From Cyclobacteriaceae bacterium (lineage in GTDB: Bacteria > Bacteroidota > Bacteroidia > Cytophagales > Cyclobacteriaceae), in NCBI GenBank assembly GCA_030637245.1, contig DAOVVI010000135.1, positions 1-5,756 on the forward strand: a stretch of 5,756 nt of DNA. The letters run 5' to 3'. Below, in pieces: positions 1 through 5,056 of the stretch. The position numbers and the translations under genes are program-made. The notes below the pieces were generated by a model. It was not told the DNA's origin. It saw nothing but the letters and a program-made list of their open reading frames with translations, and did not search any database. Within the stretch, counting starts at the first letter, position 1, and every line of letters begins with the position of its first letter.

Positions 1-407
1 GAAAGCGGCAGTTTCTGGGAAAAACCCAGGTAGGCATCAATAAAAACATCCGATTCCCAATCAGGGTTTTCCTCTACTCCGAAATCAAGTGCTCTTTGCT
101 GTTGAAGTTGCTGCAAAGCACTGCCTTTTTGAAAAGGCAGGTGTAACGACACATGGTATCCCCAGGCTTTTAATCTCCTTGCGGCAACCAAACCGCCTCC
201 ACCATTGTTGCCGGGGCCTACACCAACCAGAAAAGAATCGCCTTTCCCGGCTAATGCAACAGCCCTGTTTGCTAAATGGAACCCTGCCTGCTCCATCATT
301 AAACTTATGGACAACCCTTGTTTAACCGCCTCATAGTCGAGCTGCCTGAACTGATCAAGATTCAGTATTTCATTTTTCCCGGGGATGTATTTTAATGGCT
401 GGTTCAT
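1..407 (-). CDS. NAD(P)H-hydrate epimerase (YjeF N-terminal domain family), 3' end outside window
   Basis: This frame was read directly from the reverse complement; it is open from an ATG at 405-407 to the window edge and gives 135 residues. Family members repair damaged nicotinamide cofactor by interconverting the R and S forms of NAD(P)HX, so that a partner dehydratase can restore NAD(P)H in the cytoplasm. The visible order matches the YjeF_N Rossmann-like fold: an N-terminal helix with the MEQAG motif (residues 38-42), the glycine-rich loop GPGNNGGGGLVAARRL (64-79), and an IDAYLGFS strand (123-130). The family usually has about 200-230 residues, so roughly 40% is missing. The common NNGGDG signature reads NNGGGG here; I recall a natural subgroup with this change, so it need not mean loss of function. 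The ATG lies 3 bases after the stop of the upstream peroxiredoxin-like gene, making it the last visible operon member. No YjeF C-terminal dehydratase domain is visible, so bifunctionality cannot be judged. Confidence 0.88.
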   Translation of the reverse strand, partial: MNQPLKYIPGKNEILNLDQFRQLDYEAVKQGLSISLMMEQAGFHLANRAVALAGKGDSFLVGVGPGNNGGGGLVAARRLKAWGYHVSLHLPFQKGSALQQLQQQRALDFGVEENPDWESDVFIDAYLGFSQKLPL

Positions 408-410
408 GAG

Positions 411-947
411 TTATTTATTATTCAACCATTGTTGAATAGTACCCAAAGAAATATGGTCTCCATAATCTGATCCGTAGTATGCTTTATGAATTACCAACTC
501 TTCATCTATAAGGATATCTGCCGGCAGCGTAGGTTTATCGGTTATGGTTTTCAGGTTAAAAAAGCCACCTGTCATCAGCTTAAACATGGCTCCAATCCGC
601 ATCATCGCTTTGAACATCCCCCAAACAGAGGATTCCGCTTCATATTTTTTATAAATACTAAAACCCGGATCCGGAATTACGGAAAAGGGAGGATTTTGCT
701 TTGCTGTATATTTTCTGATTTCTTCTTTTGAAGAGCTGAAAAACGCAATGATAACCAATCCCTTTTCTTCAAAAACTCTGCTGTTTTTAATTAACTCATG
801 TACTCTCAGGTTACAAAACGGACAGGAAGCTCCTCTAAAAAACGAAATCAGAATCTTCTTCCCCTTGAAATGAAAAAGATCAATTTGATTTCCCAGAAAA
901 TCCTCCTTCGCAAATAAAGGCGCTTTATTCCCTTTTTCCAGCCTCAT
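411..947 (-). CDS. Peroxiredoxin-like (AhpC/TSA, PRX-like2) thioredoxin-fold protein with CPFC site
   Basis: This is a 178-residue protein with a complete thioredoxin-fold peroxiredoxin layout and no signal peptide, so it is probably cytoplasmic. The N-terminal KGNKAPLF segment (residues 5-12) is the usual strand before the AhpC/TSA core. The FFRGASCPFCNLRVHEL stretch (36-52) carries Cys42 and Cys45 in a CPxC arrangement, close to the FYRGxWCPYC signature of the PRX-like2 group rather than the PxxxTxxC site of classical peroxiredoxins. The VIPDPG strand-turn (90-95) and the LPADILID cis-proline region (141-148) complete the fold. A methionine- and aromatic-rich insert (about 107-131) sits before the last strands. 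Likely role: thiol-dependent peroxide or disulfide reduction. The substrate cannot be read from sequence. It starts 11 bases after the upstream orphan gene and ends 3 bases before the epimerase start, so it is an operon member. Confidence 0.85.
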   Translation of the reverse strand: MRLEKGNKAPLFAKEDFLGNQIDLFHFKGKKILISFFRGASCPFCNLRVHELIKNSRVFEEKGLVIIAFFSSSKEEIRKYTAKQNPPFSVIPDPGFSIYKKYEAESSVWGMFKAMMRIGAMFKLMTGGFFNLKTITDKPTLPADILIDEELVIHKAYYGSDYGDHISLGTIQQWLNNK

Positions 948-958
948 ATTCTTTGATG

Positions 959-1261
959 TTAATGATCTATCTTTTTAAAGCGAACTCTATCCATATCCTG
1001 GACTATATTCACTATTTTACAATGGGCAGGATAGGTAATTTCAAAGTATTTTTTAAGATTTACTCTTTTGTCTGCAGTAAATATCCCTTCACATTCAACT
1101 TTTCCTTTCGGAGAGAATCGGGTGATTTTATATATCGATTTATCTTCTCTTCCTTCAATGACGAACCACGAACCCGCTCCTTCTCCGGACAACCATTTTG
1201 CTATTAATGGCAAGTGAGAAGGGCGTTTTGGCTGCGCTAATACGTTGGGTAGTTTTATCAT
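959..1261 (-). CDS. Orphan 100-residue protein, function unknown
   Basis: I do not recognise a characterised family. The protein has 100 residues, is basic, and has no signal peptide or membrane segment. Its most distinctive part is AKWLSGEGAGSWFVIE (residues 21-36), a compact glycine- and tryptophan-rich loop leading into a beta strand. It is followed by alternating hydrophobic strands (YKITRF 44-49, GKVECEGIF 53-61) and a basic C-terminal tail. This suggests a small all-beta or alpha/beta fold, and the motif density looks like a conserved Bacteroidota domain of unknown function. Its ATG overlaps the TGA of the upstream predicted hydrolase by 4 bases (ATGA, 1258-1261), the usual arrangement for translational coupling. 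The two proteins are therefore probably made together and may act together. The start is supported by this coupling. Cysteines at 57 and 81 are not arranged as a recognisable redox or metal site. Confidence 0.8.
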   Translation of the reverse strand: MIKLPNVLAQPKRPSHLPLIAKWLSGEGAGSWFVIEGREDKSIYKITRFSPKGKVECEGIFTADKRVNLKKYFEITYPAHCKIVNIVQDMDRVRFKKIDH

Positions 1262-1962
1262 GTTACTACTAATATTTGAGTTTCTTGTCTTACCACCAGG
1301 TCTTCTGCTTTGATGAATGAACGACCAATGCTATACATCTTACCTCCAATGGCCCGAAGGTTCCACAAGGGCGTTGGACTAATTGTAAGAGGGAATTGCA
1401 GCTTCGTTCTTTGCATTAGAGCCGGCTTTCCTGCTTGAATTACGCTGCTTACAAAACGGGAACAATTTGTTCCGTTTGGAACAAACGGGCCGTAAGAGAT
1501 AAACTCCATTTCCTGCAATTTCTTTGCAAAAGAAAGTGCTTCATTAAAATTGATCCTTGTCGCCACGCCATAAATGGCCCCAGATCCATGGGTTGATGGA
1601 TTGGTGTGTAACTCTGATAAAATTTCATTCAGATTTGTAATTTCCGTGCTGCTCTCAGAAATGATGGCTTTTATTTCAATACTTAAATCATGGTCAGTTT
1701 CCGCGCTTCTCACTCTCCCGTGTCCGGGTGGGGCGTGATACCGGCCAAAATCAAAATACCTGATACTTTGAGTTTCATCATCTACCAATACCACTGCTGC
1801 ATGGCCTACTTTGTAATACCCTCTTTTGTTTATTCCTGCATAATAAAGAAGAAAGTCATACCAGGAGCCTGCCTGTTTACATAAGGTTTCAGGCCAGGCC
1901 AATGCTATGGCAAATCCGCTATACCTTGAGCTGCGCCGCTTATTTTTAGCTAAGAAATGCAT
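1258..1962 (-). CDS. Predicted cysteine hydrolase, circularly permuted NlpC/P60 (papain-like) motif order
   Basis: This 234-residue protein has no signal peptide. Histidine precedes cysteine: GHAAVVLVDD (residues 53-62, His54) comes first, then YFDFGRYH (69-76), and the candidate nucleophile lies in NGTNCSRFVSSVIQAG (163-178, Cys167). That order is the reverse of papain and matches the circularly permuted NlpC/P60 group (YaeF/YiiX and LRAT-like proteins), whose members cut amide or ester bonds in peptides, peptidoglycan or lipids. A third polar residue could be Asp71 or His76. A second cysteine, Cys28 in the WPETLCKQAGSWYD segment (23-36), looks family-specific. The fold is inferred from motif order only; I know no characterised close homologue. 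The ATG lies inside the 3' end of the upstream NRDE gene (17-base overlap), and the 3' end overlaps the orphan gene by 4 bases. The gene is certain; the catalytic assignment is moderate. Confidence 0.8.
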   Translation of the reverse strand: MHFLAKNKRRSSRYSGFAIALAWPETLCKQAGSWYDFLLYYAGINKRGYYKVGHAAVVLVDDETQSIRYFDFGRYHAPPGHGRVRSAETDHDLSIEIKAIISESSTEITNLNEILSELHTNPSTHGSGAIYGVATRINFNEALSFAKKLQEMEFISYGPFVPNGTNCSRFVSSVIQAGKPALMQRTKLQFPLTISPTPLWNLRAIGGKMYSIGRSFIKAEDLVVRQETQILVVT

Positions 1963-2689
1963 AATTATTCAGTTTAATTTCCTGAGTCAATAATGTTGAG
2001 TGATTATTCAGCAAGTCGTGGTAATGCATACTAAGATCATCATGGTATAATTCTACTTGCGTTATACTTACTGTTTTAAGCCCATTAGCTCTTTCCATTA
2101 CCAGGTCATTTTCAGGATCACTCCCGTGACTTGAAGAATGAAATCTTAGTATTTTTTCACGATCAATATTATTAGAATTTAATATCCATTCTTTAAACCA
2201 CACTTCCCGCTTTTCTCTTATCCTAAAATTGTAAAGCGTTGCAGACGACCAGAGATGCGGACGATCAATATCCAATTCCCGAACTTGTTTGCAAACAGAA
2301 TTCCACCTAAATTCTATCAGTTTCGTCTCGTCTTCCGTTTCAATTACAATAAGTGTAAAAGGTTCCACCTCTTCCAAATTGATATGATTGAAAAAATCAT
2401 AGATGTTTTGATATTCAAAAGCTTCCAACGTTAACTTCCCTCTGCTTTTTGAATAGCTTGATTTCCTTTTATGTGACACATATGCGCCATTCAATAAGCA
2501 ACATATTCTTCCATTGTCGCCAGCAGCTATCCAGGTGCCGCCAGCTTCAAGGTCTTTTGGGAAATTTACTTTCGAATCTCCAATTACCTCAGTTACCGGA
2601 GATAAGGTCGGGCGAGCAACTCTTTCATCCCTGTTGGACGTCAGAATAAATCGTTCCTTGTGTAACGGCATGAAACTTACTGTGCACAT
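1946..2689 (-). CDS. NRDE/TANGO2-family protein
   Basis: This 247-residue protein begins Met-Cys-Thr, as NRDE/TANGO2 proteins do. Cys2 becomes N-terminal after Met removal, which fits the N-terminal-nucleophile-like fold proposed for the family. The defining TSNRDE motif is at residues 17-22, followed by RP at 26-27. The second conserved block lies at about 43-69 (FPKDLEAGGTWIA, then a GRICCLLNG strand), corresponding to the GGTW and LLN signatures. Length is typical for bacterial members. The molecular activity is not settled: animal relatives are linked to haem trafficking and to lipid and mitochondrial metabolism, and bacterial relatives are mostly uncharacterised, so no reaction is assigned. 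The start is fixed by the conserved MCT opening even though it lies 13 bases inside the upstream DinB-like gene. The 3' end overlaps the predicted hydrolase by 17 bases. Confidence 0.9.
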   Translation of the reverse strand: MCTVSFMPLHKERFILTSNRDERVARPTLSPVTEVIGDSKVNFPKDLEAGGTWIAAGDNGRICCLLNGAYVSHKRKSSYSKSRGKLTLEAFEYQNIYDFFNHINLEEVEPFTLIVIETEDETKLIEFRWNSVCKQVRELDIDRPHLWSSATLYNFRIREKREVWFKEWILNSNNIDREKILRFHSSSHGSDPENDLVMERANGLKTVSITQVELYHDDLSMHYHDLLNNHSTLLTQEIKLNNYAFLS

Positions 2690-3186
2690 TGCTCACGGTA
2701 TCTGATGGTTGAAGGGGCTACCCCAAAATTATTATCCACTTCCACTCTCTCTGTTTCATCTGACAAAGCTATTTTTATAATCGCCAGGTGATGGACCGTA
2801 TGATCAAGAGCATAGGCTAATTCTCGGTAAAATGAAGTTTGAATAATGGTTTGTTCTTCAATTGCATTCGAGTAGTTCGCCTTCAATGTCATTGTGTGAT
2901 CATTTTTTAATAAGGCTAGAAAATGGATTAACTTTTCTATACGAATCACTGCATATTCCACATTGGTTTCGATCAAAATATTTCGCTCTCTTTCATCGTA
3001 ACTGACTGTCCCTGTTTTTACTCCTTTCTCCAGGCAGATATAGAACTCAAGAATATGCCTGAAATGCTGCCCGATTGTAGCTCCGCTTAATATATCTTTT
3101 GGTTCAGTATATAAATTCTGAGGAAGCTGTTGTAAAAGGCTTTTAATTTCTTCCAGCTTCTTTATGTTATGCTGTATAAGTGTCAT
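2677..3186 (-). CDS. DinB-family four-helix metalloprotein
   Basis: This 169-residue, mostly alpha-helical protein is of the length usual for DinB/YfiT-like proteins. The metal-binding pattern is visible: GQHFRH at residues 39-44 supplies His41, and DHTVHHLAII at 128-137 supplies an HxxxH pair (His129 and His133). This is the triad geometry of the superfamily. The C-terminal FGVAPSTIRY (154-163) is also typical. Relatives include bacillithiol and mycothiol S-transferases and the N-terminal domain of EgtB, which conjugate thiol cofactors to toxic or reactive compounds. Others have no known activity, so the substrate is unknown. It is the first gene of the six-gene operon. Its leader is A-rich rather than having a clear Shine-Dalgarno site, as is common in Bacteroidota. 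The 3' end overlaps the TANGO2 gene by 13 bases. It is not the DinB DNA polymerase IV, which shares only the name. Confidence 0.85.
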   Translation of the reverse strand: MTLIQHNIKKLEEIKSLLQQLPQNLYTEPKDILSGATIGQHFRHILEFYICLEKGVKTGTVSYDERERNILIETNVEYAVIRIEKLIHFLALLKNDHTMTLKANYSNAIEEQTIIQTSFYRELAYALDHTVHHLAIIKIALSDETERVEVDNNFGVAPSTIRYREQCAQ

Positions 3187-3278
3187 TAATTTTTATTTTT
3201 TCTTTAATAGGTTAGACGCTGAATTAGTATATTCCTGACAGTTTATATGAAATATTTACTGAATCCCCGCTATATTTG
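3187..3278 (-). promoter_or_regulatory. Leader region of the six-gene operon
   Basis: This 92-base AT-rich gap lies between the terminator and the first operon gene, so the promoter of the operon should be here. Immediately upstream of the ATG the minus strand is strongly A-rich, a common Bacteroidota leader feature. I looked for the Bacteroidota -7 consensus TAnnTTTG on the minus strand and found no convincing match, so no exact promoter is placed. Confidence 0.4.
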
Positions 3279-3324
3279 AAAAGCCCCGCCGTTTATTGTT
3301 CTCATATAAACATGCGGGGCTTTT
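3279..3324 (-). terminator. Strong hairpin terminator after the YceI gene
   Basis: The arms GCCCCGC (3283-3289) and GCGGGGC (3314-3320) pair perfectly and are flanked by A4 (3279-3282) and T-rich sequence (from 3321). The stem continues inward with GTTTAT (3291-3296) and ATAAAC (3306-3311) after a small bulge, leaving a 9-base loop. On the minus strand a T4 tract follows the GC stem, as expected for an intrinsic terminator 28 bases after the YceI stop. The plus strand also has a T5 tract, so it could work in both directions. Confidence 0.85.
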
Positions 3325-3352
3325 TACAACTGCTCAATTCCAACCGTCACAT

Positions 3353-3928
3353 TTAATTAATTTTTTCGTTCTCAAATTCGGATTTTACAGTTACATCAAT
3401 TGTTTTGGCAATATTGGTAGAAGGTTTGCCTTTCTCAAAAGCAATTTCATAATCTGCCAACGTAATTTGCATTTTTGTTTCGACGAGTACTTTATCTCCA
3501 TTAACCGTAATTGTTCCCTTTTCAGTTACCGGCTTTGTAACGCCATGAATAGTAAGCTCTCCGCTCACATCAGCATCGTAAGTGCCATTCTTTGAAAAAT
3601 CTATATCACTCAGGTTAGTGATGTTTCCTTTAAACTTTGCTTTTGGATATGTTTTGGTATCCAGGAATTTCTCACTATTATAATGTTGCTGCATTTTAGC
3701 CTTTTCAAACTCAAAGCTTTGCATCGGCACTGAAAAAACCACTTCACCGGATGCTATATCCAGCGTGCTCACCACTTTGTAATTATCAGCGCTTATATCC
3801 TCAACAGCCGTGTGCGAGAAAAAATTAATGTGCCCATTTTTGCTTACTAGTTTACTTTCTGCCGTAGTGAATGCTGTTGCTATTGCTACTAATCCGACAA
3901 CTGCTAATGTGAATAATGTCTTTTTCAT
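3353..3928 (-). CDS. YceI family protein, exported lipocalin-like lipid-binding protein
   Basis: This is a 191-residue protein with an N-terminal Sec signal peptide: Lys2-Lys3, a hydrophobic core (residues 5-20), and a likely cut after about TTA (21-23). There is no lipobox cysteine, so the mature protein should be soluble in the periplasm. The rest is a YceI beta barrel: NGHINFFSHTAVEDISADN (31-49) is the typical first hairpin, FSVPMQSFEFEKAKMQQHYN (65-84) the central segment, TYPKAKFKG (93-101) a conserved strand, and GELTIHGVTKPV (123-134) the late hairpin. YceI proteins bind isoprenoid-type lipids in a lipocalin-like cavity; the ligand here cannot be predicted. Length and motifs are complete. 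It follows the OB-fold gene after 52 AT-rich bases and is followed by a strong terminator, so it is the last gene of a two-gene unit. The TTTAAAACA leader has no obvious Shine-Dalgarno site. Confidence 0.93.
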   Translation of the reverse strand: MKKTLFTLAVVGLVAIATAFTTAESKLVSKNGHINFFSHTAVEDISADNYKVVSTLDIASGEVVFSVPMQSFEFEKAKMQQHYNSEKFLDTKTYPKAKFKGNITNLSDIDFSKNGTYDADVSGELTIHGVTKPVTEKGTITVNGDKVLVETKMQITLADYEIAFEKGKPSTNIAKTIDVTVKSEFENEKIN

Positions 3929-3980
3929 TGTTTTAAATTTTTAGTTAATAATTAGTTTATAATAATTGAATTTGTTCTGC

Positions 3981-4454
3981 TTAATTGTGGAGTACGTCAC
4001 ACTTTTCCATAATCACGTCCTCGTATAACTCAAGGTCTTCATCATACCCTGCTCCTGACCGGATTACTCCTTTTATGGTTACTTTATTACCTTTTCTAAG
4101 ATTCTCAGCATTAGCATTGGTACTTGCCATAAATGTGCAGCTGATACCTGCTTTTTCACCGGCGTCTTTTAACAATACTACCTTTTGCTGCTTCATGTCT
4201 TCATCAATGGATGCTACAATCCCCGTAATAGCTATAATTTTGGAGTCTCCTTCTTCTTGCAGATATTTATTGTTAGCCGCCCCGGCATCGGCCAGGTATT
4301 CGCTAACAAGTTGCCTGGCTTCCATTTGATAGTCTGCAGAAGCAGCTTGTACATCCCGATGAGGCATATTAAAGATGTATAAGATAACTCCGCCTCCAAT
4401 GACACCTCCGCTTACTATAAGTATGAGCCCCCATTTGACGATTTCCTTTTTCAT
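3981..4454 (-). CDS. Membrane-anchored OB-fold protein (tRNA_anti-like family)
   Basis: This 157-residue protein has one N-terminal membrane segment (about residues 8-28, rich in Ile, Val and Gly) after a short KKEIVK start. It lacks a lipobox cysteine, so it is probably a membrane anchor rather than a lipoprotein signal. MPHRDV (30-35) follows, then a helix (about 42-66) ending in NNKYLQE, the usual linker of this group. The OB-fold follows: IIAITGIVASID (73-84), KVVLLKD (91-97), ISCTFMA (104-110), LRKGNKVTIKGVIRSGAG (119-136), and a final VIMEKCDV strand (147-154). This matches tRNA_anti-like OB-fold proteins of Bacteroidota, often found beside exported proteins. Despite the family name, nucleic-acid binding is unproven, and a periplasmic OB-fold may bind another ligand. 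Cys106 and Cys152 could form a disulfide. It probably shares a transcript with the downstream YceI gene. Confidence 0.82.
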   Translation of the reverse strand: MKKEIVKWGLILIVSGGVIGGGVILYIFNMPHRDVQAASADYQMEARQLVSEYLADAGAANNKYLQEEGDSKIIAITGIVASIDEDMKQQKVVLLKDAGEKAGISCTFMASTNANAENLRKGNKVTIKGVIRSGAGYDEDLELYEDVIMEKCDVLHN

Positions 4455-4528
4455 ATTTTTGAATTTTATCCGTTAATTAAATTTTATTATCATTGAATAT
4501 TGAGTTGCCTCTCAGTTGTTCTAACAAG

Positions 4529-4544
4529 CAAACCAATTGTTTTG
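4529..4544. promoter_or_regulatory. Candidate operator palindrome upstream of the OB-fold gene
   Basis: The sequence CAAACCAATTGTTTTG is a 16-base palindrome centred on CAATTG with one mismatched pair. It lies 75-90 bases upstream of the OB-fold start codon. Its place and symmetry suit a dimeric regulator, but AT-rich palindromes also arise by chance and no regulator gene is in view. Confidence 0.25.
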
Positions 4545-4593
4545 ATGTAATAGTCGTGGGGGAACTGGAAACCTGACAAAAGGAAGAAAAAAT

Positions 4594-4746
4594 TTATTTG
4601 TTTTTTTCTGGCTCACGTACTATCCTTTTCTTTATATCGTCTGAGAGGGCATCATCAATCGTATCTGATATTTTCGAATTATTGTGTATATGCTCCTCTG
4701 GCGTAATCATTCCGCTTGTGTCTATAACTTCTCCAAGCTTGCTCAA
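4594..4746 (-). pseudogene. Short coding-like frame, possible gene remnant or small protein
   Basis: This frame is missing from an ATG-based gene call because its first possible start is TTG at 4744-4746, which gives 50 residues; an internal ATG at 4708-4710 gives 38. The product is hydrophilic and acidic with basic ends: it contains GMITPEEHIHNNSKISD, then an amphipathic stretch ending DDIKKRIVREPEKNK before TAA. The balanced residue use looks more like real protein than a random frame. I recognise no family. It could be the carboxy-terminal scrap of a larger decayed gene, since upstream sequence is open in another frame but blocked in this one, or a genuine small protein. Confidence 0.25.
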
Positions 4747-4762
4747 TTACCTAAATATCCAC

Positions 4763-4832
4763 AATGATCTCAGCTATGAAAATGCGCCTTCCTCGCCGGT
4801 CAGGGTGGTCTTTTTCCAAAGTTGAGATCATT
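4763..4832. repeat. Inverted repeat with 10-base perfect arms
   Basis: AATGATCTCA (4763-4772) is matched by TGAGATCATT (4823-4832). On the plus strand the arms extend inward three more positions (one being a G-T pair), giving up to 13 pairs around a loop of about 45 bases. The loop holds GC-rich sequence ending in GGTGGTCTTTTTCC. There is no T tract after the arms, so it does not look like a terminator. Confidence 0.6.
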
Positions 4833-4941
4833 CCAAATCGAGTGGAAAAATCAGATAACTGAGATTTTTTCTACTGGGTTATTAACATGGCGGCCTTAGT
4901 TTATGATTTTTAAATAAGCTGCTTTTCAGAAAAACCCACCC

Positions 4942-4975
4942 TTGCCTTCGCGAAGCCGCTACGGCGAAGCAAGGC
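4942..4975. repeat. Palindromic insert 1 within the composite repeat
   Basis: This 34-base unit makes a stem from CCTTGCCTTCGC (4940-4951) and GCGAAGCAAGG (4964-4974) with one bulged C and a 12-base loop. A second perfect palindrome, CTTCGCGAAG, lies at 4946-4955. Removing exactly this unit restores the host repeat sequence. Confidence 0.55.
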
Positions 4976-4983
4976 CTAACCCC

Positions 4984-5004
4984 TGCCTCGTCGGCAGGCG
5001 GGCC
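4984..5004. repeat. Palindromic insert 2 within the composite repeat
   Basis: This 21-base unit carries the hairpin CCTGCC (4982-4987) / GGCAGG (4993-4998) with the loop TCGTC. Removing 4984-5004 restores the host repeat. The GC content is far above the surrounding AT-rich sequence. Confidence 0.5.
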
Positions 5005-5026
5005 TCCAAGGAGGGGAATTTGATCC

Positions 5027-5056
5027 TGATAGAAATTGAATGCTATCACATTCAAT
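5027..5056 (-). terminator. Two alternative hairpins after the right-hand gene, weak terminator candidate
   Basis: ATTGAATG (5035-5042) pairs perfectly with CATTCAAT (5049-5056) around a 6-base loop. That loop, CTATCA (5043-5048), can instead pair with TGATAG (5027-5032), so only one of the two stems can form. The site starts 25 bases after the stop of the right-hand gene. On the minus strand the first stem is followed by only a short T run and is AT-rich, so termination would be weak. Confidence 0.35.

Larger units (their letters stand above)
4931..5019. repeat. Composite palindromic intergenic repeat with two apparent palindromic inserts
   Basis: The ends read AAAACCCACCC (4931-4941) and CTCCAAGGAGGGGAATT (about 5004-5020), with CTAACCC (4976-4982) between them. 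Joining these three parts gives a short repeat that I recall as widespread between genes in Bacteroidota. Here it is broken by two unrelated palindromes, at 4942-4975 and 4984-5004. Three hairpins can form in a row: 4940-4974, 4982-4998 and 5003-5014. A minus-strand frame across it (4882-5091) translates the repeat and is not a gene. Confidence 0.7.

Noticed and set aside
89..325. 78-residue plus-strand frame
   Set aside because: It is opposite the NAD(P)H-hydrate epimerase, whose family motifs are unmistakable on the minus strand.
3271..3278. TATATTTG, a match to the Bacteroidota -7 promoter element on the plus strand
   Set aside because: It points to the plus strand, runs straight into the terminator hairpin, and has no plus-strand gene to serve.
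3265..3319. Second CCCCGC (3265-3270) that could pair with GCGGGG (3314-3319) as an anti-terminator
   Set aside because: Only six pairs compared with the far longer stem formed by 3279-3324; it is probably chance.
3296..3595. 99-residue plus-strand frame starting in the terminator
   Set aside because: It starts inside the terminator hairpin and runs opposite the YceI gene, with a Phe/Tyr/Cys-rich shadow composition.
3985..4329. 114-residue plus-strand frame
   Set aside because: It lies fully opposite the OB-fold gene and has shadow-like composition rich in Ser, Thr and Pro.
4598..4825. 75-residue plus-strand frame
   Set aside because: Serine- and phenylalanine-rich composition without motifs, opposite to the more protein-like minus-strand frame and crossing the inverted repeat.
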